From Calothrix sp. PCC 7716 (lineage in GTDB: Bacteria > Cyanobacteriota > Cyanobacteriia > Cyanobacteriales > Nostocaceae), in NCBI RefSeq assembly GCF_019977735.1, contig NZ_AP025018.1:6948580-7012579 (forward strand): 64,000 nt of DNA. The letters run 5' to 3'. Below the pieces are notes generated by a model. That model had not been told where the DNA came from, ran no database searches, and saw only the letters and a list, made by a program, of their open reading frames with translations. Of the stretch, positions 53,997 to 62,796 are shown in pieces. The first letter of the stretch is position 1. Every line of letters starts with the position of its first letter. Both the position numbers and the translations under genes were made by a program.

Positions 53997-54814
53997 GAGG
54001 GTATAAAAAAAGTTGAAACTTTTTCTGCAAAAATCTTTGGTTTTTCAAAATGAATATTATGTCCGGCGCCTGAAATTATATTCAAGTTACAATATTTACA
54101 GGCATCTACCATTTTAGTATTTATTTCAATAAATTTTTTATCGTATTCTCCAACTAATAAAAGTATTGGCACTGTATTTGTCTTAATCTTGTCCCAAAGT
54201 GATGGTTGAGTTCCTGTTCCCATCCAACATAACGATTTCGCTAATTCCGCAGGGATATTTTTAAGCCGAGTTGTAATTAATTTATCGTACTGAGAATGGT
54301 TTTTAATATTACCGAAAATAGATTGAGTATACCAAGCTGATAAAAAGCCTGTAAAATCCTCAGTTGTATTAATTCGGTTGAGCTTTCTGGCTATTTGATT
54401 ATCGCTTTTGACTCGTTCTAAGCGCTGTGTTTCTGTAGATAAACCAGGAGAGGCAGATTCTAGAATAACTTTCAAAAAACGTTCAGAAAAGTTTAATATT
54501 AAGTATAAAGCTAATCTACCACCCATTGAGTAACCAATCAAAAAGCAGTTAGATATTTTTAATTCGTTAAGTAAATTAATTAGACTTTGGGCCGTGAATT
54601 CCATTGTATAATAATCATTACTTTCTAACAGTTGACTTTTTCCATGTCCTGGTAAATCAACTGTTAAAAACGAAAAATCATTTAAATCTGAAATTATTGA
54701 TACAACGTCTTCAAATTCTTCACAGTTACCCATAAAACCGTGTAGAAATAGAATTGTCGGTTTACTCAAATCCCCTTGAATACAGTAGTTCAACTTATAC
54801 TTATCACTCAACAT
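53963..54814 (-). CDS. menH: Alpha/beta hydrolase, probable MenH (SHCHC synthase)
   Basis: 283 residues. MenH makes 2-succinyl-6-hydroxy-2,4-cyclohexadiene-1-carboxylate in menaquinone and phylloquinone synthesis. Motifs: ILFLHGFMGNCEEFED oxyanion region, VDLPGHGKS, nucleophile Ser in IGYSMGGRLALYL, Asp in LVGEYDKKF and His in GAGHNIHFEKP. The GYSMGGRLALY pattern and LHGFMG favour MenH over generic hydrolases, but without other men genes nearby this stays probable. The C-terminal ETGFLFQ comes from a dispersed palindrome. Confidence 0.8.
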   Translation of the reverse strand: MLSDKYKLNYCIQGDLSKPTILFLHGFMGNCEEFEDVVSIISDLNDFSFLTVDLPGHGKSQLLESNDYYTMEFTAQSLINLLNELKISNCFLIGYSMGGRLALYLILNFSERFLKVILESASPGLSTETQRLERVKSDNQIARKLNRINTTEDFTGFLSAWYTQSIFGNIKNHSQYDKLITTRLKNIPAELAKSLCWMGTGTQPSLWDKIKTNTVPILLLVGEYDKKFIEINTKMVDACKYCNLNIISGAGHNIHFEKPKIFAEKVSTFFIPSETGFLFQVER

Positions 54815-54822
54815 TTTTTAAA

Positions 54823-54884
54823 CTACTCACTACTCAGCACTCAGCACTCATTACTCAGCACTCATTACTCAGCACTCATTACTC
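54823..54884. repeat. STRR array (CACTCAG / CATTACT variants)
   Basis: Heptamers cactcag and cattact alternate, for example actcagcactcattactcag, between menH and the CsoR-like gene. Same base heptamer as at 4371, 12293 and 28803 plus a variant, giving a 14-bp higher-order unit. Confidence 0.85.
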
Positions 54885-54886
54885 TA

Positions 54887-55264
54887 TTAAGGTAAAAATC
54901 TATCTAAGGCAGCTTTGAGTTGCTCGATTTCTGTTTCAATATTACCTTCCTTTGAGGCTCTAGAAATACACTCGCTTAAGTGTTCATCCAAAACGATGCG
55001 GGCTACTCGGTCTAAGGCGCCACGCACAGCAGCAATTTGTAATAGTACATCTGGACACGGACTATTTTGTTGTACCATTGTTTTTATGCCGCGAACATGT
55101 CCTTCAATTCGCGATAGTCGGTTTACAATACGTTTGAGAGACTCTTCGCTATGTACATGAGGATGGGCTGAATGGTTATGTGAATGGTCATGTTCATCAT
55201 GTTCGATTTTTAGTGAATCAGAAACAGGCAAAGGTTCTTTTTTTAGTCGGTTGGTTCCATTCAT
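54887..55264 (-). CDS. CsoR/RcnR-family metal-sensing repressor, InrS-like
   Basis: 125 residues. The all-helical DUF156 fold is clear: SLKRIVNRLSRIEGHVRGIKTMV, Cys in NSPCPDVLLQIAAVRGAL, and His plus Cys in LDEHLSECISRA, the usual metal site. The N-terminal tail is His-rich (HDEHDHSHNHSAHPHVHSEE), as in InrS, the Synechocystis nickel sensor controlling the NrsD exporter. Apo-protein would bind DNA and release it on metal binding. No exporter gene is beside it, so the regulated gene lies elsewhere. Confidence 0.88.
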   Translation of the reverse strand: MNGTNRLKKEPLPVSDSLKIEHDEHDHSHNHSAHPHVHSEESLKRIVNRLSRIEGHVRGIKTMVQQNSPCPDVLLQIAAVRGALDRVARIVLDEHLSECISRASKEGNIETEIEQLKAALDRFLP

Positions 55265-55587
55265 GAGTAGTAAGCAGCAAGTGTTATTAAAATCAATCCT
55301 AGCCTAGATGCAAGCCGAGAAGTGGAATTATAAGATGACAACTGCTCAGGTGTAAAACCCGAATGAGCAAGTACGGATGTCTATAATAGCTTTAGAGTTA
55401 CATTTACAAATAACTTTGATAATAAGTGGTTTATGCTGTATTGCTAAGAAAACTTATCCGTTTGTTGGAGCGAGAAGTGCAACCATTAGGCGCCTTTCTT
55501 CGTCTGTTTTCTAGAGATTTAAACCAATACGTGCGGTTTTCACGCTCCTATCACTTTATTTATTGAACGAAAAATTAGGTTGTAGAT
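55265..55587. other. Intergenic region between CsoR-like and HtrA-like genes
   Basis: About 320 bp between divergent genes, must hold both promoters. No obvious operator for the metal repressor (a G-tract palindrome) is seen, and no RNA gene. Confidence 0.4.
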
Positions 55588-56808
55588 ATGCGATTTTCCA
55601 AACTACCTCGGTCACTCCGCCAATTTGGTACGCATGTATTAGCTATAATTATGGGGGTCATGCTAACAGTTGGCACCCTAAGCGTATCTCCTTCCATTGC
55701 TTCTCCTGTATCGAGTGAGACGGCGCCAGAATTAATGCCGGAGTTAGTAGCTCAACGTCCATCAAATGCAAACGCTGCTATTGGTAACAGTAGCTTTGTA
55801 ACTGCGGCAGTTAACCGCGTTGGTTCGGCTGTTGTTCGTATTGATACTGAACGTACAATTACACGACGTACTGCTGACCCTTTTTTTGATGACCCATTTT
55901 TCCGCCGCTTCTTTGGTGATAGTTTCCCACAACAGGCGCCGAGTCAACAGCAACGCGGTTTGGGTTCTGGTTTTATCATTGACAAAAGTGGATTAATTTT
56001 AACTAATGCTCACGTCGTCGATAAAGCTGATAGAGTTACAGTCAGATTCAAAGATGGCCGTACTCTACAAGGAAAAGTCCAAGGTGTCGATGAAGTTACC
56101 GATTTGGCGTTAGTTAAAGTTAATGCTGGCGCCGATTTACCAGTAGCAGCATTAGGTTCATCTTCAAATGTACAAGTTGGAGATTGGGCGATTGCAGTTG
56201 GCAACCCTCTGGGATTAGATAATACTGTAACTTTAGGTATTGTAAGTACTTTACGTCGTACTAGTCGAGATGTTGGTATTGGTAATAAACGGCTCGAATT
56301 TATTCAAACCGATGCAGCAATTAACCCAGGTAACTCTGGTGGACCACTTTTAAACGCACAAGGTGAAGTAATTGGTATTAACACTGCAATTCGCGGTGAT
56401 GCAATGGGTATTGGATTTGCAATTCCTATCGACAGAGCAAAATCGATTGCCTCTCAACTTCAACGTGGTGAACAAGTTTCTCACCCGTTTATTGGTATTG
56501 GCATGGAAGATTTAACTCCCGAAACGGCAAGACAATTCAATTCAAATCCTAATTCTCCCATTCAAGTGCCAGAAGTTAATGGTATTTTAGTCGCGCGTGT
56601 AGTTCCTAACTCTCCTGCTGCTGCTGCGGGAATTCGTATTGGAGACGTTGTACTTCAAGTCGATGGTAAGCGTGTAACCAAAGGTGAAGATTTACTCAAT
56701 ATTGTTGAGCAAAGTCGCATCGGTCAAACTTTACAATTAAAAGTTCAGCGCGGTAGCCAAACACAGCAACTTTCTATACGTACCGCACAACTTCAAGACC
56801 CTTCTTAA
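55588..56808 (+). CDS. HtrA/HhoA-type serine protease with PDZ domain
   Basis: 406 residues. N-terminal signal sequence (VLAIIMGVMLTVGTLSVSPSIA) for export, a trypsin-like domain with LTNAHVVDKADRV (His), EVTDLALVKV (Asp) and NPGNSGGPLLNAQG (Ser), and a C-terminal PDZ domain (about 290-400: GILVARVVPNSPAAAAGIRIGDVV). Degrades or refolds damaged envelope proteins. Cyanobacterial HhoA/HhoB/HtrA are close and cannot be separated from this sequence alone. The FFDDPFFRRFFGD stretch is family-typical. Confidence 0.94.
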   Translation: MRFSKLPRSLRQFGTHVLAIIMGVMLTVGTLSVSPSIASPVSSETAPELMPELVAQRPSNANAAIGNSSFVTAAVNRVGSAVVRIDTERTITRRTADPFFDDPFFRRFFGDSFPQQAPSQQQRGLGSGFIIDKSGLILTNAHVVDKADRVTVRFKDGRTLQGKVQGVDEVTDLALVKVNAGADLPVAALGSSSNVQVGDWAIAVGNPLGLDNTVTLGIVSTLRRTSRDVGIGNKRLEFIQTDAAINPGNSGGPLLNAQGEVIGINTAIRGDAMGIGFAIPIDRAKSIASQLQRGEQVSHPFIGIGMEDLTPETARQFNSNPNSPIQVPEVNGILVARVVPNSPAAAAGIRIGDVVLQVDGKRVTKGEDLLNIVEQSRIGQTLQLKVQRGSQTQQLSIRTAQLQDPS

Positions 56809-56855
56809 GATATGTCTTAAAAGTTGAGTAAAATACAAATTGTCATTCTGAGCGT

Positions 56856-56979
56856 AGCGAAGAATCTAAAGTTTAAATATATACCTAAGATGCTTCACTG
56901 CGTTCAGCATGACATCGAGCGAAGAATCTAAAGTTTAAATATATACCTAAGATGCTTCACTGCGTTCAGCATGACATTA
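56856..56979. repeat. 62-bp tandem duplication
   Basis: Two adjacent copies (56856-56917 and 56918-56979) starting agcgaagaatctaaag and ending in catgacat. Each includes gatgcttcactgcgttcagcatgacat, the reverse form of the dispersed TGTCATGCTGA motif. Confidence 0.85.
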
Positions 56980-57061
56980 ATGGATGACATTAGTAAAGGG
57001 CGCCAAGCCGAAGCTTTGCACCCTTCAAGTTCTTATTAGCATGAATTATTTGTTGGTATAA

Positions 57062-58141
57062 TTAACCACGTTGCCAAACTTTAACGGCGCCATTAGCACC
57101 AGCACTTACTAGCATTTGGCTATCTGGACTAAACACTAATTTTTTAACGCTGGATTCATGTCCGGTAAGAGTTGTAATTTCTTCGCCAGTTTGTAAATTC
57201 CAAAGTTTAATGGTTTTATCAGCGCAACCAGAAGCTAGTACAGTACTATCACTGCTTATAGCTACAGAATATACTTCGTCGCTATGACCAACAATTACTC
57301 CAACAAACTCTCCGGTCTGCCAGTTCCACAATTTAATTTTTCCATCAGCACAACCACAAACAAATAGTCGTGTATCTGGACTAAACGCGACTGAGAATAC
57401 TGGAGACTGAGCGTTGAAGGTCGCAATTTCAGTTTTTGTATTCAAATTCCATAGTTTTATGGTTTCGTCATAACTTCCACTCGCAAGAATTGCACCGTTA
57501 CCACTAATTGCCAAAGCATTTACCCAATCATCATGCTTGACAAAAGTAGCTGCTGCATGTTCTTCGTCTGCATTCCAAATTTGAACTGTTTTACCTCTGT
57601 CACCCGAAACGAAAGTTTTACCATCTGCACCGAACACTAGTGCATTTACTCCATACGCATGAGTAACATATTCACGAATTTGCTCACCACTAATAGTATT
57701 CCACAACTCAATACGCTGACTCAAACCAGTACTAATTAAGGTTTTGCCATCGGGACTAAAGGCAAGTGACTTTAAAATACCAGAGTTGCGCTTGATTGTA
57801 TGAATTACTTCACCAGTCTGCAAATCCCACAGTTTAATCTCTATACTACCAGTCGCTAGCATTGTTCCATCGGGACTAAATGCTACTGCCTGCGAGTTTC
57901 TCAAAAAATTATGGACGCACTTCCAACTCGTAGCTCTAAGTAACGAAGCAGTTTTTTTAACTACCTCTACTGCTACTTCTGCTAATCCTAATGTTACCGT
58001 CTTCCCTAATGATTCTTGCACAGGCGATAACACAGCACTTTTAGCTGAAGCTTCTATTGAAGACACACGGTTTGCAGCACTTGCAGTGGATTCGGAAACG
58101 AAATTCGATATACGTGATGGTAAAAACATAGTCCCGCTCAA
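57062..58141 (-). CDS. WD40 repeat protein
   Basis: 359 residues. After an about 90-residue helical N-terminal region (ASAANRVSSIEASAKSAVLS, VAVEVVKKTASLLRAT) come seven WD40 blades, with repeating patterns such as LAFSPDGKTLISTG, IKLWNLNTKTEI and LASGCADKTIKLWNLQTG. It would form a beta-propeller for protein interaction. No kinase or effector domain is attached. An odd coding-like remnant lies directly upstream on the other strand (58159-58353). Confidence 0.92.
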   Translation of the reverse strand: MSGTMFLPSRISNFVSESTASAANRVSSIEASAKSAVLSPVQESLGKTVTLGLAEVAVEVVKKTASLLRATSWKCVHNFLRNSQAVAFSPDGTMLATGSIEIKLWDLQTGEVIHTIKRNSGILKSLAFSPDGKTLISTGLSQRIELWNTISGEQIREYVTHAYGVNALVFGADGKTFVSGDRGKTVQIWNADEEHAAATFVKHDDWVNALAISGNGAILASGSYDETIKLWNLNTKTEIATFNAQSPVFSVAFSPDTRLFVCGCADGKIKLWNWQTGEFVGVIVGHSDEVYSVAISSDSTVLASGCADKTIKLWNLQTGEEITTLTGHESSVKKLVFSPDSQMLVSAGANGAVKVWQRG

Positions 58142-58158
58142 AAAATTTTAGTATTTGT

Positions 58159-58353
58159 GTTCTAGTAAGAGGGCGCCTATTTGAAGAGGCATTAAAAAGT
58201 GCTGCGAACACGGTAGACACAGGTTCAGTAACCTTGGGTACAAGCGCGCAACAGCTTGTTGGTAAAGGGTTAAGTGAGCAATCACTCGGTAAATTCTCTA
58301 CTTTTTGTCAACTTTCCGGCTTAAACATTACCGATTTCATGAACAAAAGTTAA
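58159..58353 (+). pseudogene. Possible gene remnant or non-canonical small ORF
   Basis: A 64-codon plus-strand frame ends with TAA at 58351-58353 and reads like real protein: FEEALKSAANTVDTGSVTLG, then AQQLVGKGLSEQSLGKFSTF and LSGLNITDFMNKS. No ATG, GTG or TTG lies at a sensible start; only an internal TTG. It may be the 3' end of a gene whose 5' part is lost. Weak evidence. Confidence 0.3.
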
Positions 58354-58907
58354 AAACTGTGGATGAAAGTTGCTGTTTTTTAATTTTCTATGACAACCCT
58401 TAACTATATTTTCCATTCTAAAGCAAGAAAATAAACATAACTTTATAAAATGTTAATAGTTAATGGTTAACATATGTTAATTTTATTGTTAATCTTTGTT
58501 AGTTAACAATAAATAATCAGTCGCCCTTTGGTGAGCAATGCTACTGAAAATGTATGTAAACAGTAGTATCCAAGAGCAATAACAACAAAACTCCCCTTTT
58601 TAACCTTGTTGATGACGACATAGTAGAAGCGTGTTTTTACGCTTGTCTAAATTTGATGCTAACTGAGTAACAATGTATAAATACTTACTCAAATTATTAA
58701 GAAATTATTAATTTCGCTTAGATATTCTAGCAGCAGCTAAAGGAAATACATAAGCAAAACAATTTAGGGAAACACCACAGCATCAATTTCACTTACGTTG
58801 TAGCTTGTTAAAAGTACCCATGTCACTCGTAGTTATACGGAAGAGTAAAGGAATTTTGCTTTAAATTTGTTAACAATTAAAAGTCGAATCATTTACGCAA
58901 AAATCCA

Positions 58908-58975
58908 AGAAACCTGGTTTCCTGTTCAATGATTTGTAATAAAAACGACGATTTTGCTGTAGAAAGCAGGTTTCT
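58908..58975. repeat. Paired AGAAACCTGGTTTCC palindromes
   Basis: agaaacctggtttcc (58908-58922) and the slightly changed agaaagcaggtttct (58961-58975), upstream of lysS. Same family as 25692, 50948 and 53931. Confidence 0.8.
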
Positions 58976-59081
58976 GAGACTTTTAAGTTTTATCTTTAGA
59001 TAGCCAAGAAAGAATTTAAAATTCTGGTGGCGTATCGACGGTTCTATAATTGATTCTGGCCCCATTAATCGTTCGTAAACC

Positions 59082-60608
59082 ATGTCGGAAGAAGATATCC
59101 GTGCCACAAGGCTAGAGAAAGCAGAGCAGTTTAGACAGCTAGGAATAAATCCCTACGCTTATCGTTGGGAGTCAACCCACCATACAGCCCAGTTGCAACA
59201 AAAATTCGTTGACTTGCCAAGTGGCGAAGAAGCGGATGTTGAAGTTGCTGTTGCTGGACGTGTAATGGGGCGCCGCTTTATGGGAAAGCTGGCTTTTTGT
59301 ACCCTTGAAGATGATTCGGGAAAAATTCAACTATATATAGAGAAGCAAGTTATAGACGAAGGTATGGCACAAACAATTCCCAATGCCTTCAAAACACTTG
59401 ACAAACTCGTAGATGTGGGTGACATCATTGGCGTTAAAGGTACTATTAAACGAACTCAAAAGGGTGAATTGTCTGTATTTGTCAAGCAATTTAATATTTT
59501 GAGTAAATCTTTATTGCCTTTGCCCGACAAATGGCATGGGTTAACAGATATTACCAAGCGCTATCGTCAGCGATATGTTGACTTAATTGTTAACCCCGAA
59601 GTTAAACAAACTTTTCGGCGCCGTGCCCAAATTACAGCGGGTATTCGCCGCTATTTGGAAGAACGCGATTTTCTGGAAATTGAAACCCCAGTTTTACAAA
59701 GCGAAGCAGGAGGCGCCGACGCTAGACCGTTTATTACCTACCACAACACCTTAGAAATGGAGTTGTACTTACGTATCGCTACCGAGTTACACTTAAAACG
59801 GTTGATAGTAGGTGGGTTTGAAAAAGTTTTTGAAATGGGGCGGATTTTCCGCAACGAGGGTATTTCGACTCGTCATAATCCTGAATTTACATCCGTTGAA
59901 ATTTACCAAGCATATGTTGATTATAACGACATGATGGATTTAACGGAGGGGGTTATTACCACCGTTGCTGAATCTGTTTTAGGAACCTTGAAAATTAACT
60001 ATCAGGGACAGGAAATCGATTTAACACCTCCGTGGCGCCGTGCGACAATGCATGATTTAGTCAAAGAAGCCACAGGTATAGATATCACTACTTGCAGTTT
60101 AGATGAAGCAAAAGGCGCCTTATTGAGTGCAGGTGTACCAAATGTAGATGAATGTAAATCGATAGGTAAGCTATTAAATTTGGCATTTGAAGAAAAAGTA
60201 GAAACAACTTTAATTCAGCCAACATTTGTAATAGACTATCCGGTTGAAATTTCACCTCTAGCAAAACCGCATCGTTCCAAACCAGGTTTAGTAGAACGGT
60301 TTGAATTATTTATAGTGGGAAGAGAGACAGCAAACAGTTTCTCAGAACTTACCGACCCCATCGACCAACGTCAACGCTTAGAAGCACAAGCAGCACGTAA
60401 AGCGGAGGGAGACTTAGAAGCACAAGGTGTAGATGAAGATTTTCTGACTGCCTTGGAATATGGAATGCCACCAACAGGAGGATTAGGTATAGGTATAGAC
60501 AGATTAGTCATGCTACTTACCGACTCTGCGAGCATCCGTGACGTTATCGCATTCCCGCTCCTAAAACCAGAAAAACCCGACTCAGAAAAAGCTGAAACAG
60601 AAAAATAA
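59082..60608 (+). CDS. lysS: Lysyl-tRNA synthetase, class II
   Basis: 508 residues. N-terminal OB-fold anticodon-binding domain ([22 protein letters not shown]), then the class II catalytic core: motif 1 around [28 protein letters not shown], motif 2 [12 protein letters not shown], and motif 3 [13 protein letters not shown]. The tail is short and acidic ([13 protein letters not shown]). Charges tRNA-Lys. Followed by a strong terminator. Confidence 0.97.
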   Translation: MSEEDIRATRLEKAEQFRQLGINPYAYRWESTHHTAQLQQKFVDLPSGEEADVEVAVAGRVMGRRFMGKLAFCTLEDDSGKIQLYIEKQVIDEGMAQTIPNAFKTLDKLVDVGDIIGVKGTIKRTQKGELSVFVKQFNILSKSLLPLPDKWHGLTDITKRYRQRYVDLIVNPEVKQTFRRRAQITAGIRRYLEERDFLEIETPVLQSEAGGADARPFITYHNTLEMELYLRIATELHLKRLIVGGFEKVFEMGRIFRNEGISTRHNPEFTSVEIYQAYVDYNDMMDLTEGVITTVAESVLGTLKINYQGQEIDLTPPWRRATMHDLVKEATGIDITTCSLDEAKGALLSAGVPNVDECKSIGKLLNLAFEEKVETTLIQPTFVIDYPVEISPLAKPHRSKPGLVERFELFIVGRETANSFSELTDPIDQRQRLEAQAARKAEGDLEAQGVDEDFLTALEYGMPPTGGLGIGIDRLVMLLTDSASIRDVIAFPLLKPEKPDSEKAETEK

Positions 60609-60618
60609 ATAACATTTG

Positions 60619-60650
60619 TAAGGGTGGGTTGAAAAGCCTACCCTTTTTTA
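60619..60650 (+). terminator. Rho-independent terminator of lysS
   Basis: Stem aagggtgggtt / gcctaccctt followed by a run of six T, about 10 bp after the lysS stop. Because it covers 60629, a start of the next gene at 60629 (TTG) is unlikely. Confidence 0.8.
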
Positions 60651-60712
60651 AGTGTCCAAAAAATCTTAAAATCTCTTTCGAGCGTGAGTATTTCTCCAAG
60701 GAAAAGTGCAGA

Positions 60713-61405
60713 GTGCAAGCAACAGAGTTAAAAGAAAGGCTGAAATCATTGATAGAGTCAGCTTTTGAGGTCGATATGAATTTAGCAAGGAGGTTAGAAG
60801 AGTTAAATCGTTGGGTAAAAAATGTCAAACCTGGTTTACTGACAGCCAAACCTTTGGTAAGTTTACTTTTGTTACAAATAATTCAAGATGCAGAAGCTTG
60901 GCTGATACTCCAATCAATGCCATCCGAAGAAGAACGACTTGCTGCGTTAAATGTCCTCAGTCCTGCATTAAGATACTGGTACAGTGAGTTATTCCCCAGA
61001 TGGTTAAACGAGAACGACCCCAAATTTTATGTTTGGAGACAGAAAATTATGGCGGGTGAGTTTACTCAAAAAGACGGCGCCTTGATAGAATCTGTTAGTT
61101 CGGAGATACAAAAACGTAATAGTGAAATTGTTCGACGCTATATAGCTGACTTATCGATGGCAACTGATATAATAGTTTGTAGCAGGCAGAAACCACTTTG
61201 TGTACAACTCACAAGTCTAAGAGATGAACACTCACAATATAAATCGGATGAATGGGAAAATACACTACGTATATGGGCAATAGAAAGAGGGCTATTTTTG
61301 AGTTACAACCCCGCCACAAGTAACTATGTGAGTCAAATTGTAAATATAATAGTATATAACAGCAATAATCTGGCGCCTACTACTTATCTAAAATTTAACT
61401 TATAA
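60713..61405 (+). CDS. Hypothetical helical protein, unknown function
   Basis: About 230 residues from the GTG at 60713, which follows aagga at good spacing. An earlier TTG at 60629 lies in the lysS terminator and is less likely. The protein is helix-rich: QATELKERLKSLIESAFEV, RRLEELNRWVKNVKPGLLT, KPLVSLLLLQIIQDAEAWLI, AALNVLSPALRYWYSELFPR. No family recognised; no signal peptide. The C-terminus (NYVSQIVNIIVYNSNNLA) is strand-like. It lies upstream of another unrecognised gene at 61497. Confidence 0.6.
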   Translation: MQATELKERLKSLIESAFEVDMNLARRLEELNRWVKNVKPGLLTAKPLVSLLLLQIIQDAEAWLILQSMPSEEERLAALNVLSPALRYWYSELFPRWLNENDPKFYVWRQKIMAGEFTQKDGALIESVSSEIQKRNSEIVRRYIADLSMATDIIVCSRQKPLCVQLTSLRDEHSQYKSDEWENTLRIWAIERGLFLSYNPATSNYVSQIVNIIVYNSNNLAPTTYLKFNL

Positions 61406-61496
61406 CCCCATGCCATCACACTGATTTTTTTTGATTCTAATTTCAATCACTTAAAACAATTATTACATTAATATTACTGAGAGAATAACAGTCATC

Positions 61497-61919
61497 ATGG
61501 TAAATAAGGCTATTGACCGTCAGCAAAGACTATCCAAGTTTGTGCAAGCTGTAGATGCCGCCCAAGAACTGCAAAATAATATACTTAAATATGGAATAAA
61601 TGCCGCTTATCTATATTATGAGGATGTAGATGGAGACTGGCTATCAAAATGGGGAGACGAAGATACACCATCAGAATTAATAACAAGTTTTCTTCTAAGT
61701 AATGATTTGGTAGCATTAAATTTACGAGATATGCTTCACGACAAATCAATTCCAGAAATATCTAATTACTTAGACAACTGCATGAATATTTCTACAGAAG
61801 AAAATAGAGTATTTGCAGTTAAAGATTTACTGATAAGTAGTATCAACAATAAAAGTGGAATTGACTTATTAAATTTAGCTCAACAAGTAGTAGATAGATT
61901 AGAAGACATAATAAGGTAA
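61497..61919 (+). CDS. Small hypothetical protein, unknown function
   Basis: 140 residues, acidic and helical: RLSKFVQAVDAAQELQNNIL, then the acidic YEDVDGDWLSKWGDEDTPSE, and a C-terminal helix (LLNLAQQVVDRLEDIIR). The combination with the preceding gene could be a two-gene module, but no motif shows a toxin, antitoxin or nuclease. The stop codon lies in a TGGGCA-family palindrome. Confidence 0.55.
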   Translation: MVNKAIDRQQRLSKFVQAVDAAQELQNNILKYGINAAYLYYEDVDGDWLSKWGDEDTPSELITSFLLSNDLVALNLRDMLHDKSIPEISNYLDNCMNISTEENRVFAVKDLLISSINNKSGIDLLNLAQQVVDRLEDIIR

Positions 61920-61940
61920 GGTGGACACTGCCCACCCTAC
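61917..61940. repeat. GTAAGGTGGACACTGCCCACCCTAC palindrome
   Basis: One-mismatch copy of the GGTGGGCA-NN-TGCCCACC family, overlapping the stop codon of the preceding gene. Same family as 23535 and 26593, and the IS target at 35899-37410. Confidence 0.8.
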
Positions 61941-62048
61941 TTTTAGCAGATAAAATCATACCTACAGTTCTACCTTAAGGTGATGCAAAACACCCTCGAA
62001 ATTACCTAACCTTAAGGTTAAGGAATTTCAAGCAACAAGAAGGTATTT

Positions 62049-62627
62049 ATGGTAGCTAACTCCAGCGAAATTAAAAAAAGTGTAAACGGCGCCCTCATAT
62101 CAGGTATAATACTAACAGTATTGGGAATCGCAGCAATTGCATTACCAGTAGTATCTACAATATTTGCAGAGACTTGGGTAGCTTTAATCTTAATCACAGC
62201 AGGATTTACCAAATTAGTATATGCCACCCAAACCCGTCATGAAGGTGGTTTCATCTGGAAGATTTTACTCAGCGCTTTATATATAGCAACAGGTATAATG
62301 CTATTTGTCTACCCATTAACAGGAATTTTAACTTTGACACTGTTACTTGGTAGCTTCTTACTAACCGAAGGTACATTCGAGTTAATCCTAGCATTCCGTA
62401 TTCGTCCACAACAAAACTGGACATGGGCATTAGGTAACGGTATTGTCACTTTAATATTAGGTGCCTTAATATGGTTCCAATTTCCATATAACGCACCTTG
62501 GTTAATTGGTACAGGTCTAGGTGCCAGCATTTTAGCAACAGGTGTATCACGAGTAATGTTATCACTAAACGCGCGTTCAGCATTAAACAGCGCAGACCAA
62601 AGTTTAGACCAAGGCGCCAGTGCTTAG
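62049..62627 (+). CDS. HdeD family membrane protein (DUF308)
   Basis: 192 residues with six predicted spans arranged as three pairs: GALISGIILTVLGIAAIALP, VALILITAGFTKLVYA, WKILLSALYIATGIMLFVYPL, LTLLLGSFLLTEGTFELI, and ALGNGIVTLILGALIWFQFP. This matches HdeD, linked in E. coli with acid resistance at high density; role in cyanobacteria unknown. Good Shine-Dalgarno (agaagg) precedes the ATG. Confidence 0.9.
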   Translation: MVANSSEIKKSVNGALISGIILTVLGIAAIALPVVSTIFAETWVALILITAGFTKLVYATQTRHEGGFIWKILLSALYIATGIMLFVYPLTGILTLTLLLGSFLLTEGTFELILAFRIRPQQNWTWALGNGIVTLILGALIWFQFPYNAPWLIGTGLGASILATGVSRVMLSLNARSALNSADQSLDQGASA

Positions 62628-62701
62628 GTAAAAAAGATATAATTAGGGACAGGGCTTGCAATGCCCATCCCACAAAAATTATACTTTTCACTCCTCCCTC
62701 A

Positions 62702-62774
62702 TGTCATGCTGAGGAACGAAGCATCTTATAGTACATTTATTTACCACAGAGACACAGAGTACACAGAGAGAAGA
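62702..62774. repeat. Dispersed motifs: TGTCATGCTGAGG and ACCACAGAGACACAGAG
   Basis: tgtcatgctgaggaacgaagcatctta (62702-62728) matches copies near 50839-50918, and accacagagacacagag (about 62741) is the reverse form of the motif at 33777-33793. Confidence 0.7.
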
Positions 62775-62796
62775 AAAAGAGATTTAAGATTGGCGC

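Larger units (their letters stand above)
58142..59081. other. Gene-free region between WD40 and lysS genes
   Basis: About 940 bp. It holds the open plus-strand frame listed at 58159-58353, an AT-rich stretch (58380-58760) with many taatgttaac-like words, and the paired palindrome at 58908-58975. The lysS promoter must be near the end. No tRNA seen. Confidence 0.45.

Noticed and set aside
58889-59107. 72-codon minus-strand frame
   Set aside because: It covers the paired palindrome and the 5' end of lysS; no protein-like features.
60629-60712. TTG start for the hypothetical protein after lysS
   Set aside because: That start lies inside the lysS terminator; the GTG at 60713 has a better RBS.
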